Positions 26,618 to 39,409 are shown, counted from the stretch's first letter. The stretch: 64,000 nt of DNA from Spodoptera frugiperda (GCF_023101765.2 NC_064216.1:7381545-7445544), one strand, 5' to 3'. Notes: generated by a model not told the origin, from the letters alone. Program-made: numbers and translations.

Positions 26618-27084
26618 TTAGGGTTAGCCTGAGTCTTTACCAGATTTATTTTAACGTCAATATTTTACCTTGTGTCATCTGCCTTCCACGGCCTAATTAA
26701 TCTCGTTATTACAATATGTGAGTCTCTTGACTTCATCTCTTCCTCTGATGCATTCTACATTCAAAATAGAACTAAAGTAAATACAGAATAATAATATAAT
26801 TTCATACAATAACAGAACAAAGTCATTACGTAGAAATTAAGTGACCTGTCTAAACCAAGTCCTAAACTCTTGACCTATCCTAATATAGTTTGTAATTAAC
26901 ACCCACACTGCGTACAGAAAGCTATAGATCTTAGTAATCATTGATCATAATAACAATCCATCTAGAAGCTGTTTCAGTCTATCCACCTTGGAATACGCTT
27001 AACAGAATTCATTTATGACCAATTCTTTTTTCTTTAAAGGGTTTGGTGAAGTTGCCTTTTGCATGGCAAGGTACGTCATCAGAT

Positions 27085-27239
27085 CCGGAGCTGCGGACTA
27101 CCTAGCGGGTTTACTGGGGCTCCGGCTCGAAAAGCAGAAGTAGGAACGGGGTGGTTTTTAGTCAGTAAGAGTCTAACACTCCCTCTCGCCTCGCCCAAGG
27201 TGGGAGAAGTCACTGGATGATTTTCACCCCTCAAAAAAT
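27085..27239 (+). repeat. Family A repeat, near full length
   Basis: It shows the complete order: 'ccggagctgcggactaccta', 'ggctccggctcgaaaagcag', 'cggggtggtttttagtcag', 'ctctcgcctcgcccaaggt', 'tcactggatgattttcaccc' and an A-run. This is the best-preserved copy and a good reference for the family. Confidence 0.9.
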
Positions 27240-28166
27240 AGGTTAATCGTCAATAGGCAGTGACAGGTCTGTCATCGTTGAATGTGAGGAAGGCACATAG
27301 TCCGCTAGTGGACACTACTTCATCTACATAAGAGGGTGAGACATATCCTATAATCTTTTTTAAACTGTAAGTAGTCTTAGACATACCCTCCACGTTTTTT
27401 TAGACTACTAGAGGTCGCAATTTAAAAAGGTTTCTGTTTATCAGAGTACTGGTAACTGTACCCTTAAGTACGTTGCGATCTCATTAAAGCTCTGGTCTCT
27501 GTAAATAGTGCAGTCCCTCAGTCATCTCCATCGAAACCCGCGGTACAATGTGTGTGACATAATATTGTTAAGTGTTCTACTTTACTATCACAACACGGTT
27601 GATTTATTATTTCAATTATCCAAATATATTAACTTTTTCCATTCATTCTTGACACCTATTTATGTAATTAAAAACCTGCTAAACTAAAAATAAAACAAGT
27701 GCACTTCTCACGTAAACTTTCCACTTCAAAATATATAAAATCCTTTAATTATGATGTCTGTGCAAACAGAAATACAGCCGACGATATTAAGTGCAGAATG
27801 TGGCAACACTTTAATGTCGATCATTATTCAGTGTTGCAATAATTAAAGATTACTTGACTTTTCAGTAATTAGTGGTAAGTTGTGTTGGAGTGAGATTTAT
27901 CCAATTGAGGTCGAACCCGGACCCTTCACCTCGCATGATAAACTTATGTCTTATCAATCAAGTGTAAGCTACTTTGTCAAAGATTATTGAATTTATGGAG
28001 GCGGTTGCCGTGTTCTTGTGAAATTAAACATCGGTCTTTGTTCTTAGTATGTAATAGTGACCGTTGTACAGCGTGTCGCAAATTGTGACAGACTTTCAGA
28101 ATCCATGACAATTTACATTCATTTTATTATAACTTTCGTGAGACATACTAAATTAATTATTATGTT
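27240..28166. other. AT-rich non-coding DNA, no gene seen
   Basis: No supported coding frame. A tRNA-like B-box sequence in 'gaggtcgaacccggaccc' at about 27,907 has no matching tRNA structure around it. Confidence 0.4.
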
Positions 28167-28250
28167 TTCGGCTTACTCACGTAACTGTTTGACGAGAAAC
28201 TCGACTATTTTCAAGCCATGCTAGAGGCTCATATTCATGACCAGCATTCC
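28167..28250 (+). mobile_element. Family E foldback element, partial
   Basis: It contains 'cggcttactcacgtaactg' and 'tttgacgagaaactcgacta'. The first part nearly matches 54,624-54,672 and corresponds to the left end of the complete element at 23,732. The right terminal repeat is not recognisable. Confidence 0.6.
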
Positions 28251-28391
28251 GAGACAATTGGCTACTTGACAGTTTTCGAAAAAGTTTTGTATTATATTCA
28301 GATGTTTCTTTTTTACGTCTTACAATAATTTATTTTCTCGAAATATAATTATTTAATAGAAAAATAACATATTTTCTTCATTCATTTGAAT

Positions 28392-28560
28392 TGTCGCGCG
28401 AAAACAGCGTATCACGTGATATTCCATAACGTGACGTCACATTTCACAAAACAGTGGTGGAGTTGTGCTGTCACTGTTTACGTACGGCGGTAATGTTTAA
28501 TAAAATGTGACGTCACTTGACGTACAATCATGACCGCGCTGCGTTTTGGTCTCGTAATGC
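28392..28560. repeat. Foldback element with TGACGTCA palindromes
   Basis: A 14-bp perfect inverted repeat, GTGACGTCACATTT (28,431-28,444) and its complement (28,503-28,516), encloses 58 bp. Each arm carries the 10-bp palindrome GTGACGTCAC, which contains a full CRE site. The outer flanks ('tcgcgcgaaaacagcg' and 'accgcgctgcgttt') also pair partly. It is probably a small foldback insertion; a CRE-type regulatory role is possible. Confidence 0.6.
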
Positions 28561-29535
28561 ACAGATTCAAATATCACAAATTTAAATTTCAAAAATAAAA
28601 TATTATAATTAATATTAATGCAAACCAATAATTATACAGTGATTGTCTACCTTAAAGCTATCATATCAAACTTGTTTCATATTTTATTGTTACAACTGTC
28701 AAATAGCCAATTGCCGCGTCGTGTGTCGTTAGATTTCTTTCGTATTCGTTTTGCTTTACCAAGTTTTATTAGATGAATAGCAAATAAAAAATTAATGAGT
28801 GTCACAGTGATACTTAATATTTTTTTATATAAGCATTACATACATCACTATCATCATTGGTACAAATAGACGATGACTAAGATTAATATTAAAGGATAAA
28901 ACCTCTTTAATAATTCAATCCTTTATCCATTGATACCCGACAAGCATGAGACAGACATGGCACATAATTCCCTTTAATTCTATCTCTACAAAGACACCAC
29001 CGTCCTATAATTTGCTTGAAGCGCCATCTAGTTGAGAATTACTCATAATCATTACCGCAACCGATTACCGGCATAATACCGGTACCGTATAGCTCTAATC
29101 GATAAAGATAAATGAGCATACGGTCATATTAAACACCCACGTTGATCGATCGGCATCGCCTCTTCATTTTTGTACTGAAGCGTGTATTAATCATGGTGGC
29201 GGTAATCTCGTGAAATTTATTACCTCTAAGCGAATCTGCCTTGGTATTTATCAACAGAATGTGTGGGCTAACATAGGTGAGATAGTTTGAGCTGGATGTG
29301 TGGCTGGAAATGAATAGGTAGCTTACTATTTTCTTTGACTATTTGTTTCTACATTCGTGGATATTACGTGAAATATTTCGGGAACTGTTGAAAAGCATAT
29401 GTACTGAAGAGTCAGAAACCTCAGACGCTATAATTCTGTTACTTAAATGTAATTTAGTATTATGATAAATTGACATATAGAGAGCAAATTAGCGATATAT
29501 TAAAGAAAGGCCAAAAAGTACCCTTAACAGACTGA

Positions 29536-29645
29536 TGACTGTTGATAAAGCGAAAGAGGTATGTAAGATTCGTAGCGATTGGTGTTCCATTGTCTCTGCC
29601 TACCTTCATGGGAGACAGGCGTGAGGTTATGTATGTATGATGTAT
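29536..29645 (+). mobile_element. LINE ORF2 C-terminus and 3'-UTR remnant
   Basis: A short frame reads ...KEVCKIRSDWCSIVSAYLH then GRQA and stop, followed by 'gttatgtatgtatgatgtat'. The pattern of basic residues, R..W..IV and a short tail ending in a TATG-type repeat is what I associate with the 3' ends of lepidopteran non-LTR retrotransposons. Nothing upstream preserves the reverse transcriptase, so this is a 5'-truncated dead copy. Confidence 0.55.
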
Positions 29646-30837
29646 GATAAATTAACTGTAACAAAAATTTTACATACCTATTAAAATCCAACCTAAATAT
29701 TGCCTACACATTTTTTATGTTCAAAAATTCTAAATCAAGTTTAACAAAATCATTTTGAAATATCTTTTTTTTTCTTCATAGCCATTTTTTTCACAGCCTC
29801 ATTACCATACCGTCGTATCCAGTCCCCACACATCCTTGTTAAGCAACATAATAGAGATGACCGGCCACCGACAATTAGCCTACGCGTATTAATAACGCCG
29901 AACTGACGCAAATTAGATAAGTCCGCCTTTCTAATTTAATTTAGAGCATTCTTGAGATTTGACATCTCAAGATTGATAGGCACACCTCTAGCTACGATAC
30001 GATCTGGATGCTAACTTTCATATTTTATCGAAATAAATGCGGTACATCACTGTGTAAGTGATTGGGTGTAATAATACTGTCAATGTTTTGTGCTAGAAGA
30101 ACTCATAATAGATTTAATTTGATTTTTTAATTGATTGATTTATGAAAATTATATCTCATTGTATCGTTTACCGATCTGTTCTATTTCTCGAAGAATAAAA
30201 TAATAATCTTCTTTTTTTCTAATGTAAATAATATTTCAATGTTCCCAAAAACCAAATAATACTTTACGCAACCAAATCAAAGCACACTGACAACCACTCT
30301 ACTAAAAAGTCAGCCATGGTTTAGCTATGCTAAATTACATTATCACATTATTATGTATAAACTCATTCATTACCTTTACTAAAACTAATATTTCTATAAC
30401 AAACATAGAGATATTTCCATAGCAAGCAAGTAATGAAAGGAAGACAGGTAGTGAGTAAGGTATACGCCTTCGAACCCCGAGTCACGACACAGCCTGGAGC
30501 TCTGCTCACCGTATTTAGAAATGAAAGCGTGAAAATAAAGCTAAGAGGAATATGTAGGCGGTAGGTTTAATGTGCACCTTATTCATGAAACAATTGTTAA
30601 GTTATTTAAGCTATAGAAAGGTGTATTTTGTGTTGTCATCATCATTAGCCACAAATTGTCCAATGCTGAATGTAGCTTACTCCAGTAACTTCCATATTTG
30701 CACACATTCAAATTCAGATTAATAAAACTCTTGACAAACATATGGCTAAATAATAAATCTTCAACTATCTGCTCATAAAGATCAACAGTTATATTTTATT
30801 CATTCTAAAGTGCCAAAAGCTTATAATTTTTACTTAT
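29646..30837. other. AT-rich non-coding DNA, no gene seen
   Basis: No coding frame or repeat partner was recognised. A match of about 11 bases to the miR-8 seed region at 30,075 lacks a hairpin. Confidence 0.4.
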
Positions 30838-31045
30838 TTTTTCCGAGTTATGTGTGCTTTCTAATATTATTCAGACACCTCTGACAAACGGTGAAGGAAA
30901 ACATCTTGAGGAAACATAGGCTTATAATTTCTAATAATAAGTTTGAAGTCGCCAACCCGCTTTGAGCAAGCGTGGTGATTAATACTCAAACCTACTCCAT
31001 GCGAGAAGAGGCCTTTTATCAGCAGTGCCCATTTATAGGCTGTTG
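30838..31045 (+). repeat. Family C repeat, 3' two thirds
   Basis: It contains 'cggtgaaggaaaacatcttg', 'aggaaacataggcttataat', 'gtcgccaacccgctttgagc' and 'catgcgagaag'. The order matches 45,166-45,462 closely. The 5' head with 'ttcgaaacctaccaacgg' is absent. Confidence 0.75.
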
Positions 31046-31182
31046 ATATGTGTACTTTAATTTAAGCCAAAACCTCATAACGTTTCATAAATAGTCCCAC
31101 TTCCCAGGATTACAAAATCTCATACATAAACATTTTCATACAAAACTCACTTAACGTAAGGAACATCTCTATCTATTAGGTA

Positions 31183-31290
31183 CATACCTGCGCCTGCGCC
31201 GTAATAAACAGTGCGCAGCTGGGATCGAACCCGCTACCTTATTGGCCGACCCCACGCGGCGGTAGATAAACAATGCACTCTTGCGCAGAA
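31183..31290 (-). mobile_element. Family D tRNA-derived SINE head
   Basis: On the minus strand it contains 'aaggtagcgggttcgatccc', with a canonical Pol III B box (GGTTCGATCCC), preceded by a degenerate A-box region. It shares 'tagcgggttc' with the copy at 31,478-31,712. The two copies lie 190 bp apart in opposite orientation. There is no cloverleaf, so it is not a tRNA gene. Confidence 0.6.
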
Positions 31291-31477
31291 GATATGCGCT
31301 GCCAAATGAATGTAGACCTGAAAAGGGGTAGAAGGGACTGAAATGATTTAAGACCACTTAAAATCAGTCTAAAACATGAAAAGTAGAAATATCTGAATCC
31401 ATGGAAGCATAAAAAATTCAGAATTTACAAGAATTTCTATGTAAACATAAGCTTTAACTAAAACAACAACATTTCAG

Positions 31478-31712
31478 TGCATGGTGGCTCGGAAACTGGC
31501 CGCCATGCAACATGTAGCGGGTTCAATTTCCGCACGGAGCAACTCTTTGTGTGATCCACAAATTGTGGTTTCGGATCTGGGTGTCTTGTGTATATGTAAA
31601 CTTGTATGTTTGTATGCGCTCCCACGACACCTCTGTGTCGTACGGAGATACAAACCTGAAATTAATCTCAATTGGTCAAATCTTGAACCTGGACATGTTC
31701 TGGCATTGTGAC
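31478..31712 (+). mobile_element. Family D tRNA-derived SINE
   Basis: It contains 'catgtagcgggttcaatttc', 'tttgtgtgatccacaaattg', 'cttgtatgtttgtatgcg' and 'ccacgacac'. The B-box-like sequence and the following body match the minus-strand copy at 43,855-43,990. The frames that cross it on both strands are chance. Confidence 0.7.
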
Positions 31713-33929
31713 CAACAAAACGGGTAGCACCATACTCAATATATTCGATAACCTAATTGCAATCCTTGCTGTACATTAGTTCCTTAAGGATATTAGATAA
31801 TACCATTTACTTCTATGAAAATACAGTTCTATCAGATTCCTGCGCACGATTCAGGTAGCTTATCCGAACATTCCCTGGGCGGCAGATATAGGGCTATTCA
31901 CCGGCGCGGTCGCATTAACTCATACCGTGCACTTACAATGTCCGGAATGTATGATGCACCTTATAATAATGGGATTCTTCACGCACTGCCTTGCACACTG
32001 TTCCTGCTATTTATTTTGTGGTTGCTTTTCGAAATAATTGCTTGTGCTTGAATTATTCACTTGTGAATTTTGGAGATGTGGTTTTTTTTATTAAAACGTT
32101 GTCTCACACTAGGATTTTATCCGGTGTTTTGTGCGTATAAAGAGTTGGTCCGTGCGGTAATTGAAGTCGCTACACGTTACGCGGCAGCCAGTTGTCCATT
32201 CACGGCGTCAAGCGTGAAGTCAAAATAATTATAATTTTTGGTTCTTTATCTCACATTTTTTGTTTTAAAAAGATTAATCTAGTAGAATGAATCACGACAT
32301 TTTTCAACCAATTTAGATGATGTAAGGCATACCAAAACCTTGTCACATTTTTCATTAACACATCCAATGAAAACCATAGTAAAAAATATAAAGCCATCAA
32401 TATCATAAACTCCCATTCAACCACACAATGAAAGCCCAACAATAATTAATTATCTAATAACATCAACAAACAGAGATAGCAGTCATTACGTTATTTCCTT
32501 GGTGACGTAAACATATCTATTTGAGGTTAGGAAGTAAATCATGCGCGTGGGCAACAGGACTCCTGCGGCGCACATCTGTTTGTGTGCGCACACATAAATT
32601 ATCCAGGTACTCCTCACTGCTCCCGGCTTTTGATAAATCCTTTGGAACCGGGCGGCGACGATGGGAAAGTATTGTGTTGTGGCCAGTTTACTGCGGAAGG
32701 TACGAGTACTTAGTATTTGCTAGAGTAATGTGTCTCTTTATTGCGAGGTATGGTAGGTAATGACTTGATGAAATATGTCGCGAGGCTTTCTGGAAAATAC
32801 GTTTTCTTGTCTAAAGTATCTGCTAAAATCAAAAAATTTGGTTATCTACACACTAAATATAAAAAATCTTTTTTTTTATCTACATAGAATAACTTTTATA
32901 AACATTGCGTAGGTAAGAAGTATAAAATGGATCGAAAAAAATATATATTAACGCATATTTTATAAAGCTGTAGGTTACAACTACCACATAATTATAAAAA
33001 GACAACCCAATAACTAAAACGAAATCTCATAACCCCCATCTGACTTTACTCCTACCAAAGGACCATCTACCTAAAACATCGCCCCTATTGTTCGCAAAAA
33101 CCAATTAGGCGAACCAAACAAAAGGATACCACACTTTTAATATAAGGCTAACCATGACCATCGGGCTTCCGTGTACCATTTGGAACATTATCTGACGATA
33201 TTCTATAAGTAGATAGGTTTAATAATATTATTGTTTTCATAGCGACCATAGTACCTGTGGTCGATGGAGGGCGATGTATGCGAGGCATCCGATATGGTGC
33301 CACCATCTGATAGCCCGGATCGCTGGTGAATGCTCTTATAATAATTAGGCTGCGGTTACTGTAGGGTGGAGCGATTTTTGCATGAATTGAAAATTAAAAT
33401 TGTTATAAATAATTCTGGATGGATGTAGCGATTTTATTTGTTGAAGATTTAAGTGTTACACATACAATTTAAATATTATGTTTGTTTTTGGATTTATTCG
33501 GTTATTTATCAATCAAAAGAGATGAATTGGAGAACTACACCTACATTGCAGCATTCTGAAAGTGTATTTTAATTTACCTACAGCTATTTTCTTTCATATT
33601 TGTATTCTCAATCACATCAGAAAAGCATGTATTATATACCTATTATGCCTCAACTTGACACGAAATATTCTATCACAAGTTTTACTAAGCTTATTTCGGA
33701 CAAAATCGCTATATCAACCGCTCTTCGCTTCACCCTAACCTCAACTTTATCTGCGAAACTATCTGTATTTTCGTTCTTCTTTATAGTCAGTAATCATCAT
33801 ATAAATAGCTGCATTATTCCACTATTTAACGGTAGTATCGTTTTCAGTGCGGTTTGTATGTAATGATTCGATATCAGATCATTGGCGATTTTTACGAGCA
33901 CTTAAATTGTTAAGAAAAGATGACTGTCT
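31713..33929. other. Mostly AT-rich non-coding DNA, no gene seen
   Basis: A GC-richer patch at 32,530-32,720 and another at 33,265-33,330 (with 'gaggcatccgatatggtgcc') carry short open frames on both strands. None is identifiable. The second is bounded on the minus strand by CAG-type sequences and could be a tiny exon or a repeat piece. Confidence 0.35.
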
Positions 33930-33964
33930 GATATTAATTACGGATACAAGATATTAATTACGGA
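33930..33964. repeat. Short direct repeat at a family B insertion
   Basis: 'gatattaattacgga' occurs twice, 17 bp apart, immediately left of the family B copy. It may be a local duplication linked to the insertion. Confidence 0.5.
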
Positions 33965-34255
33965 TTTTTAAGTGTGGGAGAGTCTTCGGCACTAATAGGC
34001 CGGCTCGACCGGAATGATACCACGGCTTCACAAAAAACCGACGTGAAACAACGCTTGCGTTGTGTTTCATTGTGTTAGTGAGGTTACCATAAGCCCAATT
34101 GCCTCCCTTCCCAATCTTCCCAATCCCCGATTCCCTCAAAAGGCCGGCAATGCACTTGTAACGCCTCTGGTGTTTCGGGTGTCCATATCGGCAATTGCTT
34201 AACATCAGGTGATCCGTCTGCTCGTTTAACGGCTTATACCATAAAATATTATACC
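33960..34255 (-). repeat. Family B SINE-like repeat, fullest copy
   Basis: The plus strand runs 'aagtgtgggagagtc', 'cggaatgataccacggcttc', 'accgacgtgaaacaacgctt', 'aggccggcaatgcacttgta', 'aggtgatccgtctgctcgtt' and 'ggcttataccataaaa'. All landmarks of the copies at 1,699 and 15,546 are present, so this is the reference copy. The 102-codon minus-strand frame crossing it is a by-product. Confidence 0.8.
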
Positions 34256-36630
34256 ATACCATACTACCATACTAAATTTTGTGTAACATTTAAAGTTATC
34301 AGCTAGTTGAAAGAAAATTTAGGTATACTAGTAATGAGTACATTATCCAACAAAAAATAACACGAAACATAATATTAAGTAAAATTATTCACTCATTCAT
34401 TATCTGTTTCTGTGGGCTGAGCATAAAACATATCCATTTCAACCAGCTTGACCTTATGACTGTGCTCCGTGATAACCTTAGCAATTACAATGGGCCAGCT
34501 ATTGTCCCGGACAAGTGTCGTCGCCACCCCGGACATAGCGGGACATGATCATTGCCATATACGGCAGACCAGGCCAAGCTATATTCATACAATGCGAATT
34601 TAGGAACAAAAATTCATAAATAAATAAGCTAGAAAGAGATGCTTGGAAAGTGTAGACGTATTAAGTTAAGCGGTTTTTCTTAATGTCTGATCTACTCAAA
34701 TATGGATTTATTTACCTGTGAGTATTAATTCTAAGCTAAGATTGATTAAAGAGAAGACGAAAAATTTTAGTTAAAAGATCTTCATTGATAACTGACAGTT
34801 AAAGTAATCTACGTATTTTTATAAATTCGTGCAGTTCCAGATAGGTACTTAAATCACAAAGACATTTTCAAACAAGATTCAAGTTCCATCCTCGCTATCC
34901 AATGTTTTATCGCATTAAATTCATATGAATGGAGCTTTCATTTAATTTCGCACTTCGCATTTGGAAGATTTCAGCCCGACACTGGCGACTACGCAACAGG
35001 AGCCGCACGCACGCAAATGCAATTTGAATGAGATTCGAACCTTATTCGATGTCTGTAACTGGTCTTTGTGAACATCACTAACATTCTATTGAAATAGCTG
35101 GCTGCGGTGTGCCGGAGACCATACGCGTGTCACCAGCCCGGCTCGGAACATCTCAATAGGACCAGAAAATAACTAGGAAGAACCTTATTCGCCAACAAGA
35201 ATGCCCTCTGTCTTTAAGCGGATGCATTTGCGCGCGCTAGCCTCCTCAGATGCCTAACTAGACTTTCGTGCCATACAATTTATTGTACGCACACAATTTA
35301 TTATGTAGAAATCACTGAATGGAACTATTGATGCTTATCGTAAACAGTAAAGACAATCGTATAATGAACGATTATGAAACGGTGAGCCAAGTCCATTCAA
35401 GCAACAAAAATATACAGCGCCTCCATACTCGACACAATATGTCAACTATTTCTCACATTTTATTTATTAATTGCATCCTACTAAATGAATTTATTACCTG
35501 CTGCGACGCCCATATTATTATATATCAGACAATGTTAAATTATTTATGATTAAAAGTGTTCACACCTTTGTAAGTATGTCATAATACGTGATTATAACGA
35601 GCATTTCCTTTTTAGTCGAATAATAGTTATGATTTGCTCGTGACTCGATAAAAATTCCGAACAAATCGGTTCGATGTATATGATATAATAAAAAATTATG
35701 AACAAAGCAATATTTGACAAGTCAGAAGTGAAACGGCGACCTTGACATACGTGTCAATCTGTAACGCGTGTCAAATATAACGTGATCCTAATCTACATAC
35801 AGTCACCTTTCACACCGTAAACACATCACAGATTCTTGCATTACATCACAACATAATATCATCAATCAAAAACTACAAGGGCCATATGCAGATTTTATTC
35901 AAATCCGAGTGAGATTGTCGGGCTCACCCACGTGACGATATTCGCATTCGATATTCGCCTTTGAATTCGCGGCGTCAAACAATGAAAGCACATCGACGCC
36001 ACATAGTTGTAAGGTCGACAATCGTGTATAACGACGTGTCTATTAAAGTGACACTATTTTATGTGTAGTGAAATGCATTAGGTTATTTTGCATACAAAGC
36101 GTTATAAATATTTCTTATGGCTAAGTCGTCGTCGCTCGGCGTTTTGAAAGCTCGGCCGGATGACACGCGTCGATACATCCGACTGTATTTTATGCGTCAA
36201 AGTGGATGTTAATGTATGTAAAGTTGAGTCGTCTCGTTATGAAATATGGTCCTCGGAGAGAGAGGAGACAATGAATTACTGTGTAACGGAGTTTTTATCA
36301 GTAGCATATTTACATTTACCTTCACTAAGTTTTAGCACGAGACGATAGCTTTAATAGAATCAGACACTAAAAGCTGTTTAAAACATGTCACATTATCATT
36401 ACTTATCTCTAGATGACTGTACTTAAAGCAAACGCTACTCTTAGCTTCCTTACGATGCCATTACACCCTATCAATTGGCCCATCAATTCTGTTAATAGTT
36501 TAACATTACACAATCGCGAGTCACGTATTCCACAAAAGTGGCAAATAAAATAGGGTCTTAAACAATTAGCATTTTACACCCCACATTACAGTGAGACAAA
36601 GAGCAAGTATTTACGTCTAAAACAGTTGAT
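34256..36630. other. AT-rich non-coding DNA, no gene seen
   Basis: The open frames at 35,319-35,549 and 36,160-36,348 look like chance. A GC-richer patch at 34,480-34,560 contains 'gtcccggac' and 'ccccggacatagcgggac', which partly pair with each other. Confidence 0.4.
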
Positions 36631-36830
36631 ATTTAAATAGGTCCGGGCCGGGCGGAACACTTGTACGATTTGACAGGTGATAGCAGCGGTGCGGTGAAAT
36701 ATTGCTGTTCGGCCGCCGAGCGATACCGCGCAGCTGGCGAACGATTGTGCACGGTACTCGGTAGGGCACCGGGATTCCACTCAGCGTACGCGTTTAGCAC
36801 GGTATCGGTGACAGCGAATTTATGATTTCC
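36631..36830. other. GC-rich island open on both strands
   Basis: I do not recognise this. The plus frame is open from about 36,635 to a stop near 36,825, with two adjacent Cys and many Ala/Arg. The minus frame is open over about 65 codons, ending in a stop near 36,636, and is rich in Pro, Ala and Ser with GC-ending codons. Splice sites are weak on both strands. It may be an orphan exon or a CpG-rich regulatory island. Confidence 0.3.
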
Positions 36831-38027
36831 TCAAATGTTGATGAAGGCTCTTAGAAAATATTTCTTCGCCTGATCCTCGTCTTGGCTCTAAAGTCTCTCA
36901 TCTTGTACAGAGTAGGCAATAAGTCTAAAATGATATTGTGGATAGTTACCGAGCGAAGAATCTTAAGCTTCTATTGAACTTTTCATATCTGAGATTTCCA
37001 TATTCCGTATTACTACGAGTGCTATGCTTCTTTACGGTCCAACCAGTCCTATTCTTTATACTAAAACATAATCAATGGAACTTATAGACAACACTCCATA
37101 AAAACACTTGATCCAAGTTTTGCTCTAGCAAGTCTGTAATTCCCAATACAGCCAAGATTAGCTGCCGTTACAATTTGTATTATTTATGCAAACAGCCATC
37201 CTACAAAACAAAAGTCGTTTGAATCAGCTGATACAAAAACGGGTTGCTTGATGTTCGTAGGCGGAACAGAGCAACCTGTTCCCATTTGTATTACAAATAT
37301 TTACATCCAATGGATCGATAACCCTATTTACTTTTACAATGTATTGACGGAAGTATCTAGTTACATCTCGTCCAGTTAAGTTGTGTGGTGAACTGTTATA
37401 GTTGGATCCCTTGGTTGGACCGTAAAAGCTAGTATAGGTTTCGAGAATTTTGATTTTTAACAACATACAACTATTAGTGTAAGCCCAAAAACACATTATT
37501 TAAAAGTTAAAATTATCAATAAGGGTATACATTACTGTTTTACAGTGCTATAGTGGTTTATAAGTTAGATATGTGCCATTCATACTCCCATGATGTAGTA
37601 TGCTATATCTATATATGATATATGCTATAGCTTTATTAAATTTAGTATAAAAAGGTCTAACAAAAATCTAAATCTTCATTATTACCTTTCACAACACCAA
37701 ACCATTCTTTATCCCCTGCATCTACATTAACATCTAGTTTTCTAAATCTTGTAACATTCACCAACTTCACTTCCTCATCAGTTACTCCAAAGAAAACACG
37801 ACCATCCAACCAGTTTTACATAGCTGATACACCAAATACTACATCACATTTATCGTACGAACAATCCTTGTGATTTCCTACATAAAGTATTGGTAACAGT
37901 AATTGAGTAATACTGCTTCGTTGATCATGTAGCTGGAAGAACCAAACTGAGGGATCTGAGGTTTAATTGAAGCTTTAACAAAGATCAAACTGATTTTTGA
38001 GTAAAAACTATCGTAAAACATACGTCA
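36831..38027. other. AT-rich non-coding DNA, no gene seen
   Basis: No supported coding frame. At 37,595-37,635 there is an AT-rich self-complementary run ('tatatctatatatgatatat'). Confidence 0.4.
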
Positions 38028-38100
38028 TTACGCCGTCCATGCTACTACTGTGTAAGAGTCCCGGTTTGATTTGAAACTAGTTGAGCTTTTCTCGAATAGT
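38028..38100 (-). mobile_element. Family E foldback element, degenerate core
   Basis: The plus strand contains 'gtgtaagagtcccggtttga' and 'ttgaaactagttgagctttt', which aligns with the reverse complement of the core at 23,760-23,850. It is more diverged than the copy at 14,273. A GC-rich run at 38,288-38,330 nearby is unexplained. Confidence 0.55.
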
Positions 38101-39409
38101 TTAGTTTTCTGACATTTATTAATGACTGGGTCTCAATTTGCGTCTGGTGTCTAGTATCCAAGACGTTGCCTTATTACGTGTACAATCAATTTGTGTTACA
38201 TGAATATCAAGTGCATCTCTGCCTACCCCTTGTGACATTTTATTATATAATTGAGTAATATAGCCTTCAGTGAAAGCTGCCATCCTACACGCGCGCGACG
38301 CTAATCTTTGTGCGCGTGCGCCTTAATTACGCTCATTTGAATATTCTAGTTCCGAATTTGAATTTGAAATTGTTGATTCATTGTTTGAGGATGTTGAGTT
38401 GGATGGGCGTCGTTTGTTAGTTTCTCGCCTTTGGATTGAGTTGATCGATAATAATTAAGAAGTAATTATTATTGCATGAGTTACTTACAATGAAGACAAA
38501 GTTTATGCTTTCTTGTTTGGGCAATTACCTCACAGAAGATCTGCTTCAACCAGAAAAAATCCTGCCACAAACTGTTTTACCCTAAGCAAACAATATGGAA
38601 AGATTTTTCATTTTGTCAACCAGATTAGATCTTTTCAACTTGGACGTGAGTGACTTAGTTTCGTACAACAAAACCTAGGATGCCTTTGTAACGGAACTGG
38701 TTGGACCAGGCAGCGACGTCCATGCTAAATTAGAGGCATACGCTCCTTTGAATCCCCCTTCCCCCAAGTCTTACGTATCAAACACAATTTGTACTTTGTA
38801 GCGCAATAAGGCTGGTTTTCGCAACGTTTTCTATTCAATAGACCACTTAGTTAGATAAACTGGTATTTATTATTTTGTTTCTAACTGTCCCCGCTTTCGT
38901 ACTTTCGATTTTAATGATGTTAGGGAAAAGTTGTTGTTGTTTGGTATCGATATTTTATGAAATTAGTTCTAAGACTTCATTACTGGGTATGTTTCTGTTC
39001 GTTGATTACATTTTAGCCATTCTTTTAAGCCTTTGGGCTCCTAAAAATGACAAAAATATTTTATAGTCGTTGATATTACAATAATTTAAGCATAACACAA
39101 GTTAATCTCTTAATAAAAAACCAGAAGAGCAGAGCTTAGTACTTAAATTTATGCTGTAACTTATGGTAGTAGTAACTTTTTTTGCAATGAAGGAAGTATT
39201 AAAGTAGATCCTTAATCGACTTTGAATCGTAATAAATTATCGAGAAATCATGAATTCATGTCACGTTGCCTTGCCTTTATATGTAGACACCAAGCATGGC
39301 AGATGACGCCTAAAGCTATGAATATAAAAACTAATACAGCATCTCATTATCCCCGTATGTTAGACCAGTGATAAGTTGCCTCTTACTACCTCTTCTTGTA
39401 CAGGTAATG
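38101..39409. other. AT-rich non-coding DNA, no gene seen
   Basis: No supported gene. The plus-strand frame at 38,875-39,066 is Leu/Ile/Phe-rich, starts without context and looks like chance. Confidence 0.4.

Noticed and set aside
30075..30097. Match to the miR-8/miR-200 seed region ('taatactgtca')
   Set aside because: Only the first 11 bases match and no opposite hairpin arm is found nearby.
31183..31260. Apparent tRNA gene B box on the minus strand
   Set aside because: No acceptor stem, anticodon arm or proper A box; the sequence is SINE-like and has relatives in the window.
35020..35045. B-box-like 'gattcgaacc' on the minus strand
   Set aside because: Flanking sequence cannot form a tRNA cloverleaf.
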